Below are positions 59,901 to 64,000 of a DNA stretch of 64,000 nucleotides, one piece after another. The stretch comes from Salvator merianae (taxonomy: Eukaryota; Chordata; Lepidosauria; Squamata; Teiidae), in the NCBI GenBank assembly GCA_003586115.2, contig QVOM02000103.1, positions 9,254,147-9,318,146 on the forward strand. Reading direction: 5' to 3'. Under the pieces are notes generated by a model that was not told where the DNA came from, made no database searches, and saw only the letters and a program-made list of their open reading frames with translations. Numbering within the stretch: position 1 is the first letter of the stretch; the number at the start of each line of letters is the position of its first letter. Both the position numbers and the translations under genes were made by a program.

Positions 59901-60439
59901 AATGCACACACAAGCTAGGTGAAATACCTTCTTTCTGCCTAGCATCAGCCTCTGTACAGCCACTGACAAAGTGGCCACTGCTAGGCAATGGAAGAGAAAA
60001 GTTGCCTGCTCATTGCTTCTGTAACCTTTCCTGGGAGATGAGAAGGAGGATAAATGCCCCCTTGCCTCCTCATCTGGTGAGTAAAGGCATGATCCTACAA
60101 TGAGAGCTGCACAAGGGTGATAGGAACCTATCCACTTGGGTGTAGGGCTACCCACAAAGAAGCCATGGGGCACAGCAGACATGTAAGAGGTTGTTCACAC
60201 AGGGCCCTGAAAGTACTTCCCACAGTGGACACGTTTTCAGGACTCCAAAACCTCAGGACCAATTCAGATGTACCTTGCTTTAGACAACTGGAGGGAGAAG
60301 CCAGTCAGGTGTGCCTCAGCTGTCTCATTGCTCAGGTCAGACTGGAGACTGCTAGCAGAGCTGCTTTATGGCCAACTCTGCTTCTGGTCAGCCCACTCAA
60401 TTAAGATTTTGCAGATGCATGACGGCGTGGTTGAAATCA

Positions 60440-61138
60440 ACAGAACAGAAAAATCAATGATTGAAATCAGCAGAAATTGTAGTCCACAGCTGTACCAGGA
60501 ACAGCTGGACTGCTCCCAGTATACAGCATTTTCTCCTACTTTCTGGTACGAATGCTGCAGTTTGCATCACAGTACGTCTGCAACTGTGGCTGCATTGTCG
60601 TATGCCATGTCCCCAGTCATCATGGCAGTAACCAGACATTTCCGCAGGTGGCTGTCACTGCAGGTGTTCACACTGCAAGTTCTGCGAGCCCGTTCCCAGG
60701 CTGTTCCAGCCCTCACAATGCAGATGGCTGCTGAACTGCCAGCACTGTTTGACCCTGGAAGGTTCAAATTTGAACATCAGGCATGGAGGTGGCCATTCTC
60801 ACTTCAACGGCTGGTAACAGCCCTAACTGGACCACCAGAGCTTGAAGTGAGGCTGGCAAGCCCAATCACCATGACAGTGGCCGCAGCAACATTGCGACTG
60901 CACAGTCACAGCCATGCCATACGCCCCCACTTGCAGCATTCACACCCAGAAGAGGGTGAAAATGCTGCTGACTGGGAACCATACAGCTGCTCTTAATCAG
61001 GTCATGGACAACATTTTAGTTGTCCCCAGATAGTAGCATCCAGGAACAGCTGGAGGCATTCCCGGATGTGGCAAGTGCAGACAGGCCTGTCCAGTGAGTG
61101 TCCAGGAGCTCACTGGAAGGTAAGTGCAAACAAGCCCA
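60440..61138. mobile_element. MITE, left end unclear
   Basis: Body blocks tccacagctgtaccaggaac, catcatggcagtaaccagac and tgaccctggaaggttcaaatt; right end aggtaagtgcaaacaagccc. The 242-codon frame across it (60268-60996) is non-homologous and ignores the element border. Confidence 0.5.
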
Positions 61139-61221
61139 TAGATTATCAGAATGCAGGAAGGTAGAAATAAGTAGGAATGAAGGATAAGTGAAATATGATT
61201 GCAACGTAAACCCAGAAGAAA

Positions 61222-61757
61222 GCCGTTTTCACACTTACTACACTAGCACAGACTAATTAGACTCTGCTAGTGTAGTACTTAACCTTGCAGTGTGGACATT
61301 ATCCGCACTGTGTGGTTGAAATGGGTCCTGAAACCAGCTACCAGCATTGGTAGCTGTACCAGATCCTTGCCATGGCAACTGCCAGCAAGCGTCTGGCCAC
61401 TGCTATGGCAACCAGCAAGCCTGCCAGAGCACAGGCACAAGCCTGCCAGAGCACAGCCAATCATGCCAGTGCCATCGAGCCTACACAATTGGGCCACGTG
61501 ATGTCCTAGTCGAGCTCATGGTGACCCAATTGGAGCATCGCACAGCCTGATCGCCTAGGCCCGATGGTGCTGGTGCAATTGGCCCATTTTGTGGGCCAAT
61601 TTTGAATACAATTGTGAATACAATTTTGTGCACTAGTGGTAGAAGTTATCAGGAGTGGATGAAGCCCACTCCTGGTTGCTTTGGCCATCCTGCAGTGCAG
61701 GCACACTTGGGTAGCAAGCATGCTAGATGCTTGCTACCGTCAAGTGCAAATAGGCCC
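61222..61757. mobile_element. MITE of the GTTTTCACACTTAC family
   Basis: Left end GCCGTTTTCACACTTACTAC with sub-terminal palindrome agcacagactaattagactctgct. Right end gctaccgtcaagtgcaaataggccc. Flanked by AAA on the right and GAA/AAA on the left. Internal tandem of gccagagcac (61417-61452). Confidence 0.65.
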
Positions 61758-61992
61758 AAAGTTTCCTGCTGGTCTAGTCCTGAAAACTGTTCTCAGTGTA
61801 ACCCACAAGATGCCAACAGAAAGACCATAAACAGGACATGACTGCAGTAGGACTCTCAAGCTTGTGTTTTTCACCCATGTTATTTAGAGCTACTCAAAAG
61901 AGAAAGTAATGCATAGGCATAGCAGCACTGGTAGGCCTGACCTTCATTATTTTGCTACAACGTCCTTGTAAAGTCATCTAAGCCATCACTGC

Positions 61993-62986
61993 TAGGGGTG
62001 TGCATGAAGTTTCGTGCCACTCGGATTTTCGTCGAATTTCGTGATTTGGTTCCCTTCGCATCGAATGCGAAGGGAAACAAAGATCACGAAATGCGAATTG
62101 CGAAGGTCCCTCAACTTTCGATGCATTTCAGGACCTTCGCAATTTGCCTCTGTCTCATCCCCCTAGGCTGTCAGCGCGCGCGCTGACAGTCTAGGGGAAA
62201 TGAGAGACAGCGAGCGGGAGAGGAGGGCGATCAGCGGAAGGACGGGGTTCCCTTCCTTTGCCTTGATCTCCCTCCTCTGCCGTCGCCGCCTGACTCAGCC
62301 GGCGGGAGAGGAGGGCGATCAGTGAAAGGAGGGGTTTCCCTTCCTTTCCCTTATTCTCCCTCCTCTGCCGTCGCCGCCTGACTCAGCCGGCGGGAGAGGA
62401 GGGCGATCAGTGAAAGGAGGGGGTTCCCTTCCTTTGCCTTGGTCTCCCTCCTCTGCCGTCGCCGCCTGACTCAGCCGGCGGGAGAGGAGGGCGATCAGTG
62501 AAAGGAGGGGGTTCCCTTCCTTTGCCTTGGTCTCCCTCCTCTGCCGTTGCTGCCTGACTCAGCCGGCGGGAGAGGAGGGCGATCAGTGAAAGGAGGGGGT
62601 TCCCTTCCTTTCCCTTATTCTCCCTCTTCTGCCATCGCCGCCTGACTCAGCCGGCGGGAGAGGAGGGCGATCAGCGAAAGGAAGGGGTTTCCCTCCTCTC
62701 CCGCTCGCTGTCTCTCATTCCCCCTAGTCTGTCAGTCCCACGCGCACACTGACAGACTGGGGGAGGGGGAGAAATGAGAGAGAGGCGAGCGCCATCGGAA
62801 ACAGAGAAATCAAGGCGAAGGATCTTTACTTCGCCTTGATTCCTCTGCTTCAGGTCGAGGCGAAAATCTTCGCCGCGAACACGAAGGGCTTCATTTTCGC
62901 ACATATTTTTTCGTGCGAAAACGAAGCCCCGTAGCTTCGCAGGAATGCGAAGCGAAAGGGGAAAAGTGCCTTCGTGCACACCCCTA
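61993..62986. mobile_element. hAT-like non-autonomous element (994 bp) with perfect 8-bp duplication
   Basis: Ends TAGGGGTGTGCATGAAG and, inverted, TAGGGGTGTGCACGAAG. ATCACTGC flanks both sides exactly (61985-61992, 62987-62994). Inner inverted blocks pair as well: ctgtcagcgcgcgcgctgacag at 62168 (itself a perfect palindrome) with the ctgtcagtcccacgcgcacactgacag fold at 62727, and cgaatgcgaaggg-type arms at 62060 with 62935. The centre is the 88-bp minisatellite. CpG-rich, in sharp contrast to the intron around it. No open frame resembling a transposase. Confidence 0.92.
62213..62740. repeat. 88-bp minisatellite, five full units plus a partial one
   Basis: Units begin at 62213, 62301, 62389, 62477, 62565 and 62653 (ggcgggagaggagggcgatc), each exactly 88 bp. 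Each unit runs from a purine-rich block through gttcccttcctttgccttgg and a pyrimidine block to gccgtcgccgcctgactcag. Units differ at few positions, for example gccttgg versus cccttat, giving two interleaved subtypes. Confidence 0.95.
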
Positions 62987-63821
62987 ATCACTGCATTTTC
63001 CTTTAACTAAATGTGCAGTACATCTTTTCATCTACCCTTTCACCAGCTCTGAATCTTCAACTGCTCAGATTCTAGCATTGTGATGTAGAGGCAAGTCTTG
63101 CATAATTCTATAACCTTCATCTTTTTTATCTTTCATATCTGTTTTTTTTCTGTGATAACTTCTTTTCCTAGGGGAGTTGTTTCAGTAGTTGCTTTAGGTC
63201 ATTATGGTGATCTAACTGCATATCTTTTCTAATTTCACTTCTGGTTACTATAGAAAAGGAAACTGTTATCAATAGAACACAATCTTTTGGGTTCTGTTCT
63301 GCTGTTTTCTTGTGGATACAGAATCTTATGACTTCCAAAGGAATCAAAATATTTCCCTCGCTGACCTTGCGCAAGAAAGATAACTGTATCTCACTGATTC
63401 TACCTTGTCAGATTTATTATACTTAGTATATTTATAGCATACTTTAAGCCAGTCTGATTTCCCCATCTGGACTCAGAACTTTAACATTAACAGAAAGGGC
63501 CTTTCTGCATTTACCACTATAGCAATATAGCAAGGGATCCAGAAGCCTCCCTTCCACAGTCCAAGAGATGCCCTGCCTCCTGCTAGTACATTTGGTCCTC
63601 ATTGGACAAAGCATGTACCAGACAAGGCAGATTAGAGGTTGCTAAACCAGATCACGGAGGATGCAAATGAGGTATGCCTCAGTAGTCTGGTTTCCTGTGG
63701 GGGACCTATTTCAGCAGAGTGCCTCCATAGGTACCCCATGGATTCCCCAGGGGCTCTGAGACACTCATTATTCATTCATTAATTTGATCATGTACTCATT
63801 GTTTCTACCCTACATTCATTT
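62987..63821. other. Intron sequence, one possible MITE end
   Basis: At about 63498 agggcctttctgcatttacc resembles the left end of the 3521 element, but no matching right end lies in range. Otherwise nothing. Confidence 0.35.
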
Positions 63822-64000
63822 GGGCCTGTTTGCACTTTGCACTAGCAAGCATCAGGGATGCTCACTAGCAAATCACCTCCACACTTTCAGAGACCGTTGT
63901 GACCAGGATCAGCATATTGCAGCTCCCAATCACAGATAGCTATGGAGCACAAATTAGTGCTCCACAGCTTGACCAGGAGCTGATAGACAGCTCCCAGTCA
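63822..64000. mobile_element. MITE, cut by the window end
   Basis: Left end GGGCCTGTTTGCACTTTGC, then the gcactagcaagcatcaggga, tgctcactagca block and the palindrome agctatggagcacaaattag, tgctccacagcttgaccagg. Same layout as 17740 and 10591. The right end is outside. Confidence 0.7.

Noticed and set aside
60268..60996. 242-codon open frame
   Set aside because: Runs across a MITE body and its flank, with no homology and no splice context.
62213..62740. CRISPR-like array
   Set aside because: The 88-bp units are contiguous without spacers. It is a minisatellite in a transposon.

Overview
The window is nuclear DNA from a vertebrate, most likely a squamate reptile (a lizard, possibly a gecko). 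The mix of repeats points there: BovB, CR1, L2, an R4/Dong-like LINE, an old L1-like LINE, a Ty3/Gypsy element with a chain of insertions, a tRNA-derived SINE with a LINE-like tail, and very many short DNA transposons. No bacterial-style gene organisation is present and almost all long open frames are chance frames or transposon remains.

One host gene is supported: the 5' part of SLC2A9 (GLUT9, the facilitative urate/hexose carrier) on the + strand. A CpG-rich 5' region at about 50.2-51.0 kb holds a short coding first exon (ATG at 50719, donor after 50772). A 99-bp exon at 58431-58529 encodes the start of the transporter core (DWS..., [19 protein letters not shown]). Both junctions are phase 0. 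A second candidate first exon lies 14 kb upstream at 36609-36695. It also ends in phase 0 at a GTAAGT donor, and its last residues are basic (KRKV), like the alternative GLUT9 N-terminus of mammals. The next core exon is not in the window, so intron 2 runs past base 64000.

Layout: 0-4.5 kb, short DNA transposons and LINE tails. 6.3-8.6 kb, a BovB fragment, then a CR1 3' end split by a MITE that is itself split by a second MITE. 10.5-14.3 kb, a cluster of MITEs. 16-19.6 kb, an R4/Dong-like LINE cut by two MITEs. 24.1-30.3 kb, minus-strand BovB, L2, CR1 and BovB in series. 30.3-34.8 kb, a very AT-rich decayed L1. 36.6 kb, the alternative SLC2A9 exon. 38.5-39.2 kb, L2. 42.1-46.6 kb, a minus-strand Gypsy element carrying L1, SINE and L2 insertions. 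47.2-48.3 kb, MITEs. 50.2-58.5 kb, SLC2A9 exons and intron 1. 59-64 kb, intron 2 with L2, MITEs and a 994-bp hAT-like element that contains an 88-bp minisatellite.

The dominant mobile signal is a family of about 15-20 short elements whose ends read roughly GGGCCTTTTCACACTT or GGCCTGTTCACACTT. Several have clear 3-bp target duplications with varied triplets. A second group has 8-bp duplications and is hAT-like.

Limits: similarity statements rest on recognition by eye of family motifs, with no database search. Repeat borders without a stated duplication are approximate.
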